64,000 bases of DNA from Algoriphagus ornithinivorans (GTDB lineage: Bacteria > Bacteroidota > Bacteroidia > Cytophagales > Cyclobacteriaceae), in NCBI RefSeq assembly GCF_900115305.1, contig NZ_FOVW01000004.1, positions 124,001-188,000 of the forward strand, read 5' to 3'. This document shows positions 53,213 through 63,290 of the stretch, in pieces. Each line of letters opens with the position of its first letter. Position 1 is the stretch's first letter. Under the pieces are notes generated by a model, which made no database searches, had not been told where the DNA came from, and worked only from the letters and a program-made list of their open reading frames with translations. A program made the position numbers and the translations under genes.

Positions 53213-53815
53213 ATGCAAGATTTCTTATACGAATTAGGGGTTTCCGAACAGCTTTTCAACTATGTCATCATGCCTGCTTTGATATTCATAGCTAGGGTCG
53301 GAGATGTATCGATTAATACCCTTCGCATCATGTTTATGATGAGCGGAAAGCGGAATGTCGCTCCTTTTTTAGGGTTTTTTGAAGCGCTCATCTGGTTGCT
53401 CGCTATCGGGCAAATCTTCCAAAATATCAATAATCCTATGTCCTACATTGCTTATGCTGCCGGCTTTGGTACCGGAACTTACGTAGGTATGTTTTTCGAA
53501 GAAAAATTGGCCTTGGGGAGAGTGTTGGTAAGAATCATTACGCCAATTTCTGAACCCAAATTACTGGAGTTTATGAAGGAAAGAGATTATAGGTTTACCA
53601 GTGTGGGAGCGGAAGGAAGGTATGGAAAGGTGAATCTACTTTTTACTGTGATGAAGCGGGAGAATCTTCAGGAATTCATCGCAAAGGTTAAGGAAATCGA
53701 TGAAAAGGCTTTTTATACCATAGAGAGCGTAAAGCGGGTTTCAGAAGATGAATTGAATGTGATGGAGGACAGGCCACGATTCAAATCCAGATTATTCAGC
53801 AAAGCCAGGACCTGA
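53213..53815 (+). CDS. DUF2179 / DUF5698 membrane protein
   Basis: 200 residues from the ATG at 53213, which begins the conserved part; a longer frame to 53108 would overlap the MFS gene. Three helices of the DUF5698 type (VIMPALIFIARVGDVSINTL and following) precede a soluble DUF2179 domain (YRFTSVGAEGRYGKVNLLF). The function is unknown; relatives in other species are UPF0316. A -7-like TACCTTTG is at 53181-53188. It overlaps the next gene by one base. Confidence 0.87.
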   Translation: MQDFLYELGVSEQLFNYVIMPALIFIARVGDVSINTLRIMFMMSGKRNVAPFLGFFEALIWLLAIGQIFQNINNPMSYIAYAAGFGTGTYVGMFFEEKLALGRVLVRIITPISEPKLLEFMKERDYRFTSVGAEGRYGKVNLLFTVMKRENLQEFIAKVKEIDEKAFYTIESVKRVSEDELNVMEDRPRFKSRLFSKART

Positions 53816-54522
53816 TGGGCAATAGCTGGTTTCAGTTTCAGCAGTTTCGGGTGGAACAGGATCGCTGTGCCATGAAGATTTCTACCGATGCAGTCCTTTT
53901 AGGATCATTAGCAGAGGGGGAAGAGACCAAAACTATTCTGGATATAGGTACTGGAACAGGTGTCATTTCTTTGATGTTGGCCCAGCGCTTTGAGCAAGCA
54001 AATATTTTTGCAATAGAAATTGATCAAGATGCCTTTGAGCAGGCTAGGATGAATTTTGAGCAAAGCATCTTTTCGGATAGGATAGAAATTTCAAAAGGCG
54101 CTATTCAGGATTTGAAGAAAAAGTCCTCTTTCGATTTGATCGTATCAAATCCCCCATATTTCCCTGATCATTTGAAATCTCCAGATTCCAAGAGAAACCA
54201 AGCATTACATACCGACAGTCTATCATTTGAGGATTTAGCGAATTCAGTAGACCAGCTTTTGACTAAGGATGGCGCGTTTTGGGTGATATTGCCACCGCGC
54301 CAAATGGCAGAGTTAGAGTTGATTTTTTCCAAACTTGGTTTTAACTCTGGACAGGAAATACAGGTACAGGATAGACCTGGCAAACCTATTCACAGAATAG
54401 TGAGGTCCTTTTACAGAACTTTTCAGGAAAAAAGGCAAACTCGAATTTTCATAAAAGAAGATTCTGGGGACTATTCGGAGCTTTATAAAAGCCTTATTTC
54501 TGGATTTTTATTAGGTTTTTGA
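53815..54522 (+). CDS. tRNA1(Val) (adenine37-N6)-methyltransferase TrmN6
   Basis: 235-residue class I methyltransferase. The SAM motif is DIGTGTGVISLMLAQRF and the N6-adenine signature is SNPPYFPD. It fits TrmN6/YfiC, which methylates A37 of tRNA-Val. The start overlaps the stop of the DUF2179 gene by one base. Confidence 0.9.
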   Translation: MGNSWFQFQQFRVEQDRCAMKISTDAVLLGSLAEGEETKTILDIGTGTGVISLMLAQRFEQANIFAIEIDQDAFEQARMNFEQSIFSDRIEISKGAIQDLKKKSSFDLIVSNPPYFPDHLKSPDSKRNQALHTDSLSFEDLANSVDQLLTKDGAFWVILPPRQMAELELIFSKLGFNSGQEIQVQDRPGKPIHRIVRSFYRTFQEKRQTRIFIKEDSGDYSELYKSLISGFLLGF

Positions 54523-54583
54523 AAGGATCGCGTTCAAAAACTGAGGTTGAATGTTAAATCCCTGAAAGATTCAGGTTCAAGGG

Positions 54584-54613
54584 TTGTAATAAATAGGTAT
54601 TTCTCTATTTTTG
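54584..54613 (+). promoter_or_regulatory. Bacteroidota-type promoter for the TIG/kelch-TonB operon
   Basis: TTG at 54584-54586 and TATTTTTG at 54606-54613, 19 nt apart, 25 nt before the start at 54639. Confidence 0.65.
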
Positions 54614-54638
54614 GGGACTTATTAGCTACCCCAGTTTT

Positions 54639-56093
54639 ATGAAAAAAATTCTGTCTCTTTGCTGTTTGGCAATGCTTTTTTTGGGATGGGCCTGTACCGA
54701 AGAAAATGAAACCACATTTGTAGTCACTGAAGAAATACTATATGCCAGTGGTGAACAAGTTCGGCTTTTGGGAAGGGTAATCAGTAATCAATCCGTGCAG
54801 GTTCAGGATCATGGTTTTTACCTTTCTAAAGACCCTAATTTTGCATCACCCATCATCATTTCTTTAGGGGCAAAGGATGGCCCGGGAAGGTTTATCGGGC
54901 AAGTATCAAATTTGGAAGTTAATCAACTCTATTATGCCAAATCATTTTTCAATACCGGGGCAGGAGATGAATTCGGAAATGTACTTGAAGTTCGGACTTT
55001 ACCGGTTGGTTTGGAATCATTTAGTCCCGCTTTTGGGGCTACTGGACAAGAGATGACCATTATCGGAAGAAACTTTACCAAAGACACCAAAGTGTTTTTT
55101 GGTTCTGTGGAAGCTCAAATCATCAGCATTACCCTAGAAAGCAGAATTCGGGTAAGAATACCTGCCCCTAAGGATGGTGTGACTGTTCCTATCAAAATTC
55201 AGGTTCAAAATAATGTAGTAGAGTTTCCTGAAAAATTTGAATATAGAGTAGGTACTTATGAATTGATCACCGCTTTTCCTCAGGAAATAAAGGTTTACGA
55301 CAATGTGTTTTTCCAGAGAAACTCAGGTCTTCATATAGGATTAGGGTCTGAAAGAAGACTTTTTCAGTTAGAGTATTTCCAGCGATATGATATAGCAACT
55401 AAAACTTGGGATAGAGTGGGATTTCCCGGCTCTCCAAGATCTTTTGCTTTTTTCACGGACAACTATATTGGTGGAGGAACTGCCAGACTTGGAAATCCCA
55501 TTGTCATAAATTCCAGCTTTTGGAAGATTACAGACTCTGGTTTTGAACAATTGGGTGATTTACCTTTTGACAGTAGGGAGTCTTTAGCTTTTGAAATTAA
55601 CTCCACGCTCTATGTTTTGGGAACTAAGCAAAGTAACGAGGCATCTTTTAGAAAGTATAATCCTGTAACCAAAGTTTGGAGTTCGCTGGGAACACCTCCT
55701 GAGAATTTCAATGCAGAAAATGCTCACTTTATCTATCAAGGGAGAGCCTATGTAATCGGGAAAGATAAATCAGTTTGGTCCTATACTCCATCCAGCGATT
55801 CTTGGCAAATAGTTTCCAGTTATCCAGGGGGACTAGGTGATGGATATGGGATGGGTAGAGTAATCGGAGATAAGGCTTATGTTGGGCTTTATCGTAGATC
55901 AGATGAATTGTGGGAGCTTAATCTGAATACCCTTACATGGAAACCCAAAAATCCGATGCCGGGCTTACCTCAAAGTATTTTGGTAGGGCACTTCGTCAAA
56001 GATGGAGTATTATACATCATGCGAGTCCCAGACATTACCCTGGCAGGATCATATCCTATGAATATGTACAAATTTACACCTGAGGGATTTTAA
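54639..56093 (+). CDS. Lipoprotein with IPT/TIG and kelch-like domains
   Basis: 484 residues with a lipobox (LGWACTE). An N-terminal beta domain is followed by an IPT/TIG domain at about 125-205 (FSPAFGATGQEMTIIGRNFT). A kelch-type propeller runs to the end (YIGGGTARLG, LYVLGTKQSNE, AYVIGKDKSVW). It is the first gene of an operon with a TonB receptor and a DUF4249 lipoprotein, so it probably takes part in surface binding of a nutrient or protein. Confidence 0.82.
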   Translation: MKKILSLCCLAMLFLGWACTEENETTFVVTEEILYASGEQVRLLGRVISNQSVQVQDHGFYLSKDPNFASPIIISLGAKDGPGRFIGQVSNLEVNQLYYAKSFFNTGAGDEFGNVLEVRTLPVGLESFSPAFGATGQEMTIIGRNFTKDTKVFFGSVEAQIISITLESRIRVRIPAPKDGVTVPIKIQVQNNVVEFPEKFEYRVGTYELITAFPQEIKVYDNVFFQRNSGLHIGLGSERRLFQLEYFQRYDIATKTWDRVGFPGSPRSFAFFTDNYIGGGTARLGNPIVINSSFWKITDSGFEQLGDLPFDSRESLAFEINSTLYVLGTKQSNEASFRKYNPVTKVWSSLGTPPENFNAENAHFIYQGRAYVIGKDKSVWSYTPSSDSWQIVSSYPGGLGDGYGMGRVIGDKAYVGLYRRSDELWELNLNTLTWKPKNPMPGLPQSILVGHFVKDGVLYIMRVPDITLAGSYPMNMYKFTPEGF

Positions 56094-56102
56094 AATTTGA
56101 CT

Positions 56103-58502
56103 ATGAAGCGACTTTTACCTCTTATACTTTTCTTGCTCACGCATGTAGCTTTTACCCAAACCCAACCCAAAAGGGAGGTAGTCGGTAGAGATGTTGGGCA
56201 ATTGAAAAACATCAAAATCTCAGGGAGGATAATGGATGAGATTACAGGTGAAGCACTGGTAGGTGCTACTGTAACAGTACCTGAATTGAACGTCACCCGG
56301 ATCACTGATTCCAATGGAGGATTTGAGCTAGTTCTTGACCGGGCTGAATACATTTTGGAGTTTAGATATGTGGGATATGAGACCATCAAATATCCCATCG
56401 TTGCAGTAGGAGATGGGAGAATTTCCATTCGGATGCTTCAAGAAGATTTTCAGTTGGACGATGTGGTTATATTCGGAAGAGACCCGGAGAAAAATATTCG
56501 ATCAACCGATATGGGGGCGATTACATTGAGTATGAACTCGATCAAGGAACTTCCTCCATTCCTCGGGGAAGTGGATATTATTCGCTCTATGGCTACGCTT
56601 CCAGGTGTATCGCAAGTTGGTGAGGCTGCAGCGGGATTGAATGTACGGGGAGGAGGGGCAGATCAAAACCTAATTCAGTTTGCCGGGGCTCCAATTTATA
56701 ACCCAACTCACCTTTTTGGGCTTTTTACTTCTTTCAATGCGGATGTAGTCAATGATGTGACTTTATACAAGTCAGTAATCCCTACACGCTACGGGGGCAG
56801 GGGTTCATCCATTTTGGATATTCTACCAAAAACCGGAAGTATTGACAAATGGGGAGGAGACTTGATGTTGAGTAATTTTTCTGGAAAAATCGGCGTCAAT
56901 GGACCGCTTATCAAAAATAAATTATCTGTCAGGGGAGGCTTTAGAGGCTCTTATATCAATTGGTTTTTGGGTGCTTTGAGCAATCCTGACTTGAATAATT
57001 CGCAGGCGAATTTTTATGATGGCAATTTGGTGATTTCAGCTCCTATTTCTGAAAACAATGAATTCACCTATAGCTATTACACCTCATACGATGATTTTGC
57101 TTTTGCCTCAGATACTACAATATCCTGGAAAAATAATTCCCACTCTCTTCAGTGGAAAAGCAAGTTTGGCGAGAAGTTGAGCCTGGAGGCTTTGGGTTAT
57201 TATACCCAATATGATTACAGCATCTTTAATCGATCAGGGATCAATGATTTTGATTTGAATTCAGGAATTCAAGATTTCGGAATTAAGGCATTCATGACTT
57301 ATCAGATCGGAGAAAATAACAGAGTGACTTTTGGCGGTGATTTCAAAGATTTGACTGTTCAGCCTGGTGAATTGATCCCCTCCAGCGAGCAGGAATCTGG
57401 AATATTGCCTAAAAAGGTGCAGGATGAATTTGGTAGGGAATCCGGGGTACATTTTCAGCATGAACTGGAATTCGGAGAGAAAATTGGGATATCCTACGGC
57501 TTAAGGTATGACATGTATCAGTATTTGGGACCAAGGACGGTGAGACAATATGCCGAAAACCAACCCAAATCTGAAGGTTCAGCTATTTCAGAAAGAAGCT
57601 ATGCGGATGGTGAAAACATTATTTCCTATGATGGACTTGGCCCTAGGGGCTCAATTCGCTACTCGCTTTCCAAATACAGCTCTATCAAAGCTGGATACAA
57701 CAAGATGTATCAATTCATCCATTTAATTTCCAACACAGCAACCATTGCGCCGACAGATGTTTGGAAGTTGAGTGATGAGTTTTTAAAGCCTCAGATCGTA
57801 GATCAATACTCCTTGGGATTTTATAACAATTTCAAGGGAAATATTTTCGAGACTTCTATTGAGGTCTACTACAAGGACATTCAAAATGTAGTGGAGTATA
57901 AAGATGGTGCTAACCTAATCCTTCAAAATCATATTGAAACCGAGCTTGTTCCTGCACAGGGCAGAGCCTACGGGATTGAGTTATATGTGAAAAAGAATTT
58001 GGGAAGATTGACAGGTTGGGTGTCCTATACCTATTCCAGAAGCTTGAGAAGAGTAATTACACCATTTGAGGAAGAAATGATCAACGATGGCGAATGGTTT
58101 GCTTCTAATTTCGATAAGCCTCATGATTTGACATTGATCGGAAATTACAAGGTTTCCACCAATACCTCTATTTCTGCAACTTTCGGATACAGTACAGGGA
58201 GACCAGTTACTTTTCCTGAGGCCAAGTTTGATTACTCAGGGAATAATCTAGCTTTCTTTGACAGAAGAAACGAACAGAGACTTCCGGATTTCCACCGACT
58301 GGACCTTTCAGTGAATTTTAAGTTGAAAGGAAAAGGCAAGTTCTATGATGGTGATTGGACTTTCTCCGTGCTAAATGTGTACGGAAGAAGAAATCCATTC
58401 TCTCTCTTTTTTGTGGATGAAGCAGGAGCACCTCCTCAAGCCCTTCGTTTGGCAGTGTTGGGAGTTCCTTTACCAAGTTTAAGCTATTCAATTAAGTTTT
58501 GA
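56103..58502 (+). CDS. TonB-dependent receptor
   Basis: 799 residues from the ATG at 56103 (a TTG two codons earlier is possible). A signal peptide (HVAFTQ) is followed by a CarboxypepD_reg-like domain (ISGRIMDEITGEALVGATV), a plug domain (ATLPGVSQVGEAAAGLNVRG) and a long beta-barrel ending in SYSIKF. It imports a substrate across the outer membrane using TonB energy. The DUF4249 gene starts 1 nt after its stop, a standard pairing in Bacteroidota. Confidence 0.93.
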   Translation: MKRLLPLILFLLTHVAFTQTQPKREVVGRDVGQLKNIKISGRIMDEITGEALVGATVTVPELNVTRITDSNGGFELVLDRAEYILEFRYVGYETIKYPIVAVGDGRISIRMLQEDFQLDDVVIFGRDPEKNIRSTDMGAITLSMNSIKELPPFLGEVDIIRSMATLPGVSQVGEAAAGLNVRGGGADQNLIQFAGAPIYNPTHLFGLFTSFNADVVNDVTLYKSVIPTRYGGRGSSILDILPKTGSIDKWGGDLMLSNFSGKIGVNGPLIKNKLSVRGGFRGSYINWFLGALSNPDLNNSQANFYDGNLVISAPISENNEFTYSYYTSYDDFAFASDTTISWKNNSHSLQWKSKFGEKLSLEALGYYTQYDYSIFNRSGINDFDLNSGIQDFGIKAFMTYQIGENNRVTFGGDFKDLTVQPGELIPSSEQESGILPKKVQDEFGRESGVHFQHELEFGEKIGISYGLRYDMYQYLGPRTVRQYAENQPKSEGSAISERSYADGENIISYDGLGPRGSIRYSLSKYSSIKAGYNKMYQFIHLISNTATIAPTDVWKLSDEFLKPQIVDQYSLGFYNNFKGNIFETSIEVYYKDIQNVVEYKDGANLILQNHIETELVPAQGRAYGIELYVKKNLGRLTGWVSYTYSRSLRRVITPFEEEMINDGEWFASNFDKPHDLTLIGNYKVSTNTSISATFGYSTGRPVTFPEAKFDYSGNNLAFFDRRNEQRLPDFHRLDLSVNFKLKGKGKFYDGDWTFSVLNVYGRRNPFSLFFVDEAGAPPQALRLAVLGVPLPSLSYSIKF

Positions 58503-58503
58503 G

Positions 58504-59571
58504 ATGAGAGTATTTAAAAAGCTTTTTTACGTCCTTTTGATGCTGCCTATGGCCTGCATTGATCCCTATGAAGTGGAAGTTGGGGAAGGGGAACAGTTGC
58601 TTACCATAGAGGGAATGATTACCACACAGCCGGGTAGACAGGTAATTCGACTGACAAGAAGTGCTACTTATGGTTCTGTATTTGAAGGGCTGATACGGCC
58701 AGTCACAGGTGCTACGGTTATTGTAAGAGATGATTTGGGAAACGTAGTTTTTCTAGCTGAGTCAGCAAATGATAGGGGAGCTTATTTTACACCTGAAAAT
58801 TTTGCTGCCCAGCTTGGACGAAGCTACACCTTGCAGATACAAACGCCAGATGGAACCGTCTATACTTCTTTTCCTGAGAAAGTAAATGCAGTGCCTGAAA
58901 TCAATAATCTCAGTGTTCAGACTGTTCGGATTCCTGTAGAAGGAGAATTGAATGATAGATCAGGAGTTCAGTTAATAGCAGAGATCAATGATCCTGTGGA
59001 TGAAAATAACTTCTACTTCTGGCGAAATGGGCCGTCAGTTTATGTTTTGGAGACCAGGCCTGACCTATTTACTCCTCGACCATCTGATGCTAACCCAAGT
59101 CGTGATCCTCAGCCCAAACCTTGTTGTATTGCATGTTTTAGATCAGAACAAGTCAGTAACCAAAGCATATTCATCGCAAACGATGATAATTTCAATGGCC
59201 TAACTACCCGAATTCCAGTTGCATTTATTGAGGATGACGGCTTGCGATTTGTCAAGACCTACCGGGTAGATGTGAGGCAGATGAGCATTTCACAAGAGGC
59301 CTATCGTTTTCTTAGGTTGGTAAAGCAACAAACAGAAATCAGCGGCTCGGTATTTGATCCTCCTCCTGCTAGTATTCGTGGCAATATGATTAATTTGGAA
59401 AACCCTGAAGAAGTGGTTTTAGGTTACTTTATAGTTGGTGCAGAGACGGTAAGAAGAATCTATATCGATCAGAATGATTTAACCTTCCGACAAAATAAAG
59501 CTATTATTCCCGACGATTGCAGGGAAGTTCCGGGAGCCCAAGTAGCTCCGCCTGCTGATTGGAATCCTTAG
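58504..59571 (+). CDS. DUF4249 domain-containing lipoprotein
   Basis: 355 residues with a lipobox (LPMACIDPY). The body is beta-rich, with the typical DUF4249 start (EGMITTQPGRQVIRLTRS) and a C-terminal DDCR block. Such proteins accompany TonB receptors and probably sit on the outer membrane as binding partners. It has a cysteine pair in KPCCIACF. Confidence 0.88.
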   Translation: MRVFKKLFYVLLMLPMACIDPYEVEVGEGEQLLTIEGMITTQPGRQVIRLTRSATYGSVFEGLIRPVTGATVIVRDDLGNVVFLAESANDRGAYFTPENFAAQLGRSYTLQIQTPDGTVYTSFPEKVNAVPEINNLSVQTVRIPVEGELNDRSGVQLIAEINDPVDENNFYFWRNGPSVYVLETRPDLFTPRPSDANPSRDPQPKPCCIACFRSEQVSNQSIFIANDDNFNGLTTRIPVAFIEDDGLRFVKTYRVDVRQMSISQEAYRFLRLVKQQTEISGSVFDPPPASIRGNMINLENPEEVVLGYFIVGAETVRRIYIDQNDLTFRQNKAIIPDDCREVPGAQVAPPADWNP

Positions 59572-59572
59572 T

Positions 59573-59607
59573 CTGAATTCCGGTCTATGGCTGGAATTCA
59601 GATTTTT
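59573..59607. terminator. Terminator between convergent genes
   Basis: CTGAATTCC pairs with GGAATTCAG across an 11-nt loop, followed by ATTTTT on the plus strand. It overlaps the last codons of the convergent saccharopine dehydrogenase-like gene. Confidence 0.8.
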
Positions 59608-60919
59608 CTTGGAATACGATCTCTCTTTTTTCCAACTCTTCCAAAATGGGTAGGTAGATTTCCGGGAGGATGGGTAGATGTAATCCGCTTAGTTTTATTT
59701 TTCCATCCAAAAATAAATCCACCGCAATTGCGAGGGGTAATCCTACAGTTTTAGCCATGGCGGTGTAGGTCGAATCCTCTCCGAAGCAGGCTAAACTTGA
59801 TGTGAGTATCTCTTTTCCTTGATCAGTTTCTAGTTCGAACAAATGCTGCATCACGATCATATCCCGATCTTCCTTCCCCAAAGCCCAGTCGATTTCCAAA
59901 ATTGCTTGAAGTAAGGAGGCAGGACTTCCGGATGTTTTTGGCAGCTTTCGATCACTAAAAAATCCCAGCCATTGTAATTTTTCAAAGGTTGGGAAGTCCA
60001 AATCTTGGATCAAGACCCCTAGTTTTTCTTCCACGGAAAGTTGAGGGTCATAGGGTAAAAATGCATTGATGAAATCCCGTAGTGTACTGTTTTCAGGAAA
60101 ATTCACCTCGAAACTATCATCCGTCATCCCCAACTGAACGAATACATTCCAAGCTTTGCAGTAACCGGCCCTTCTCAAAGTTCCTCGAAGTAAGGTGGGG
60201 ATGTTTTCCAAACCATATACTTTTCTATAGCTTAAGGAATCCCTATTGGCATAGCCATCAAAATCTCCCAATCCTTCAAAATGTATGGATTCCAGCCTCT
60301 TATAAAGTTGATGATAAGGAATGAATTTCAGGTCTCCTTTTTCTATATAACGCGAAGTCCCCTGACCTGCCAACACCACATTTCTTGGGTTCCAGGTGAA
60401 TTTATACTTCCAGGGATTATCTTCCGATTCAGGTGCAAGAAGTCCACCGCAGTAGGATTTGAAAGAGGTGATTTGATGCCCTTTTTCCTTTGCTTCATCA
60501 ATAATTTTCATGGCAGACATGTGATCTATTCCTGGGTCCAAGCCACATTCATTCAGAAAAAACAATCCTTTTTCACCGATCTCTGAAGCCATTTTTTTTA
60601 AATCCTCAGATTCATAGGAGGCAGAGAAAAAATGCTTCCCCAAATCCAAACAGTCTTTGGCAATTGTTGGGTGCATAAAGGCAGGAAGCATGGAGATCAC
60701 CAGGTCGGATTCCTGAATAAGCGATCTTCTTTTTTCAGGATCGGAAACATCCAAAGATTTTGCGAAAGTATTGGGGCGGTTTTTGAGCTTTTCCAAAGCT
60801 GCTTTTTCATCCAGGTCTGCTAAAATCAATTTCCTGTCTTTGTTTTGACAAGTGTCAGAAAGATAATCAATGAGGTAAGTGGAGGATTTTCCGCCTCCTA
60901 AAATCAAAATACTATGCAT
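59585..60919 (-). CDS. Saccharopine dehydrogenase family protein
   Basis: 444 residues. The N-terminal nucleotide fold is ILILGGGKSSTYLIDYL, and the family signature NECGLDPGIDHMSAM is near residue 137. It resembles the saccharopine reductase/dehydrogenase half of lysine catabolic enzymes and also carboxynorspermidine dehydrogenases. Without further context, a role in lysine degradation is likely but not sure. It is divergent from cytidine deaminase. Confidence 0.87.
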   Translation of the reverse strand: MHSILILGGGKSSTYLIDYLSDTCQNKDRKLILADLDEKAALEKLKNRPNTFAKSLDVSDPEKRRSLIQESDLVISMLPAFMHPTIAKDCLDLGKHFFSASYESEDLKKMASEIGEKGLFFLNECGLDPGIDHMSAMKIIDEAKEKGHQITSFKSYCGGLLAPESEDNPWKYKFTWNPRNVVLAGQGTSRYIEKGDLKFIPYHQLYKRLESIHFEGLGDFDGYANRDSLSYRKVYGLENIPTLLRGTLRRAGYCKAWNVFVQLGMTDDSFEVNFPENSTLRDFINAFLPYDPQLSVEEKLGVLIQDLDFPTFEKLQWLGFFSDRKLPKTSGSPASLLQAILEIDWALGKEDRDMIVMQHLFELETDQGKEILTSSLACFGEDSTYTAMAKTVGLPLAIAVDLFLDGKIKLSGLHLPILPEIYLPILEELEKREIVFQEKSEFQP

Positions 60920-61030
60920 GGGTAAAATTTGAGTTCTCCTGATAAAACTCGCAGGAAAAAGGGAGAAATCCAGATTTTGGTGAACAATTCATTAATTTAC
61001 TCGTTCGATTTCCCCCAAGCAATTCATTAC

Positions 61031-61510
61031 ATGCAAAAAATAGAAGTAAAGAGTTATTTAGAAATTCTGGATTTTTCAGATTTAGATCCACAAGAGCAGG
61101 CATTGGTGGAAAAAGCAAAGGCTATCAGTCAAGCTGCCTATGCGCCGTATTCTTCTTTTCGAGTGGGAGCGGCAGTTCTTTTAGAAAATGGGAATATGCT
61201 TCAATGCAGTAATCAGGAAAATGTCAGCTTCCCTGCAGGAGTTTGTGCTGAGCAACTGGTTTTAGGCTATGCAGGAGCTAATTATCCTCAATCTGCTCCA
61301 ATTATGATGGCAGTAGTGGCACAAAGAGCGGGAGAGGGTCAGTGGGCGGTAGTTTCCCCTTGTGGGATCTGCAGGCAAACCATCAACGAAGTAGAAAACC
61401 GGTTTAATCAGACCATAAAAATGCTTTTTTTGAGAGCTGATGGGAAAATCTACCGCATAGATGGAGTGGAAAATCTGCTTCCTCTTAAATTCAATGATCT
61501 GAAAGGCTAG
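61031..61510 (+). CDS. cdd: Cytidine deaminase
   Basis: 159 residues from the ATG at 61031, where family similarity begins; the frame reaches 60929 only through unrelated sequence. The zinc and catalytic motifs are intact: YAPYSSFRVGAAVL, FPAGVCAEQ and SPCGICRQ. It deaminates cytidine and deoxycytidine for pyrimidine salvage. The next gene starts 3 nt downstream. Confidence 0.93.
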   Translation: MQKIEVKSYLEILDFSDLDPQEQALVEKAKAISQAAYAPYSSFRVGAAVLLENGNMLQCSNQENVSFPAGVCAEQLVLGYAGANYPQSAPIMMAVVAQRAGEGQWAVVSPCGICRQTINEVENRFNQTIKMLFLRADGKIYRIDGVENLLPLKFNDLKG

Positions 61511-61513
61511 ATT

Positions 61514-62158
61514 TTGAAAAAAAGTATAAAATTTGAATATGAGGCTCATTATGTAGTTTCCAAAGAGCCTGATTTTCGGGAAAGAGAAATTTGGTTGCTT
61601 TTCCATGGCTACGGGCAATTGGCTGAGTTTTTTATCAGAAAATTCCAGCCCTTTTTTGACGGAAACCGCTTATTTATTGCTCCAGAAGGGACTAATTATG
61701 CTTATTTGAAAGATTTTCAAGGGAGAGTTGGAGCCAACTGGATGACTAGGCATGAGCGGGAAAAAGCGATTGAAAATAACCATCGATATCTAGATGAGTT
61801 AATGGAATCATATCTCAGGAAATTTGAAAAGAAGCCAAAGATAAAAATCCTGGGTTTCTCTCAAGGTGCTGCAACTGCTACCAGATGGGCTAGCAGATGG
61901 TCTGGGCAGGTGGACTCCTTGATATTATGGGCAGGAGGCTTTGCACATGATATGCAGTTAGAGGATGCGAGAGGTAAATTTGCCCAAACAAGCTTGAAAT
62001 TGGTCTTAGGAACTCAAGATGAATTGATTACTCTGGAAAGTATTGAAAAGCAGGAGGAACTGATCAGAAGTTTGGGGAAATCGATTGAAAAGATCACATT
62101 TGAGGGAGGACATGAACTTGATACAGAAATTTTGAAAATGATGATGGAAGTCAAGTAA
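61514..62158 (+). CDS. Alpha/beta hydrolase (phospholipase/carboxylesterase type)
   Basis: 214 residues from a TTG start. The nucleophile elbow GFSQGAAT is near residue 117, an Asp in GTQDELI and a His in EGGHELD complete the triad, and the N-terminal LFHGYGQ forms the oxyanion region. It is cytoplasmic by sequence. It forms a two-gene unit with cdd. The substrate is unknown. Confidence 0.85.
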   Translation: MKKSIKFEYEAHYVVSKEPDFREREIWLLFHGYGQLAEFFIRKFQPFFDGNRLFIAPEGTNYAYLKDFQGRVGANWMTRHEREKAIENNHRYLDELMESYLRKFEKKPKIKILGFSQGAATATRWASRWSGQVDSLILWAGGFAHDMQLEDARGKFAQTSLKLVLGTQDELITLESIEKQEELIRSLGKSIEKITFEGGHELDTEILKMMMEVK

Positions 62159-62254
62159 ATTGTTCCTAGTTTGGCGCATGATTTGTAACATTAAAAAATA
62201 ATTGATCCAGAATCTGACATTCGTTATTTTTCTGAAAATATTTCAAAACCATCC

Positions 62255-62692
62255 ATGCTTTCGCTTACAGAAAAAGAGGTAGATTTCATTGCTACCCAAT
62301 TACTTAAAGGTATGGTCTGTTTTTACCAGATCGACAAAAAGAAAATCCACTTTATGCCTGACGATGAAGATTATTTCAACTATGATCTGACTCCTGACGA
62401 AGAGGATATTTTAGACGAGATTGATGCCGAGCCGGATAATTTTGCGGAGTTTACCAAAATGGAAGTTCCTCAAGAGCATCAAATAATGCAGGACTTCATT
62501 GATAGAAGGGTAAAAGAGAGAAATCTTGCCGAAGATTTAGTCAACGCTTTGACCAAGCCCAAATCAATGACAGCATTTAAATTTTTGATTGACGAGTCCA
62601 AATACCAAGAAGATTGGGCAGAGTATAGAAAGTCCAAGTATCAGGATTGGGTCAAGGAACAAGTAGATAGTTTCAACTACGCAGAGAATTAA
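62255..62692 (+). CDS. UPF0158 family protein
   Basis: 145 residues, very acidic, no signal peptide. The central DDEDYFNYDLTPDEEDILDE and the C-terminal AFKFLIDESKYQEDWAEYR match the UPF0158 family, whose function is not known. It has its own terminator. Confidence 0.75.
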   Translation: MLSLTEKEVDFIATQLLKGMVCFYQIDKKKIHFMPDDEDYFNYDLTPDEEDILDEIDAEPDNFAEFTKMEVPQEHQIMQDFIDRRVKERNLAEDLVNALTKPKSMTAFKFLIDESKYQEDWAEYRKSKYQDWVKEQVDSFNYAEN

Positions 62693-62698
62693 AAGTAG

Positions 62699-62727
62699 CC
62701 GCCAAGATATCTTGGCGGTTTTCTTTT
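62699..62727 (+). terminator. Terminator after the UPF0158 gene
   Basis: CCGCCAAGATATCTTGGCGG is a perfect 20-nt palindrome followed by TTTTCTTTTT. Confidence 0.92.
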
Positions 62728-62770
62728 TGCCTGATTTTGAGTAGTTTCATAGGCTCTCAATTATTTTTCT

Positions 62771-63268
62771 ATGGAAACTGAAGCTAAGATTTTCATTCGG
62801 AATCAACTGAACCCTGGAGATTTAGGGCAAATAGCCGCTCTGCACGGAAGAATTTATGCAGAGGAACATAATTTTGGGTTGGGTTTCGAAGCCTATGTAA
62901 TGGACAGCCTTTTGGAGTTTTACCGACAATATGACGCCAACCGCGATAAAGTCTGGGTAGTGGAGTCTGAGGGAAAAATGGTTGGTTTTTTACTTTTAAT
63001 GCATAGACAAGATGAACAGGCCCAACTTCGCTACTTCATTTTGGAAAAGCCTTACAGAGGTATGGGTTTGGGAAAAAAGCTAATGGAAGAGTGGATGGAA
63101 TTCTATAATGAAAAAGGATACAAAGGAGCTTACCTTTATACTACCTCAGGCTTGGATCCTGCCATCAGTCTTTATGAGCGTTATGGGTTCAAAAAGGTAT
63201 CTCAAATGAAATCACGGAATTTTGGGGTTCATCTATTGGAGATGCTCTACAGGCTTTATCCTTCTTAG
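62771..63268 (+). CDS. GNAT family N-acetyltransferase
   Basis: 165 residues. The acetyl-CoA loop LEKPYRGMGLGKKLMEEW and the C-terminal SLYERYGF are the hallmarks of GNAT enzymes. It resembles the MarR-associated GNAT type. The substrate is unknown. Confidence 0.88.
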   Translation: METEAKIFIRNQLNPGDLGQIAALHGRIYAEEHNFGLGFEAYVMDSLLEFYRQYDANRDKVWVVESEGKMVGFLLLMHRQDEQAQLRYFILEKPYRGMGLGKKLMEEWMEFYNEKGYKGAYLYTTSGLDPAISLYERYGFKKVSQMKSRNFGVHLLEMLYRLYPS

Positions 63269-63290
63269 GCTTATTTCTTATATTTCCTTC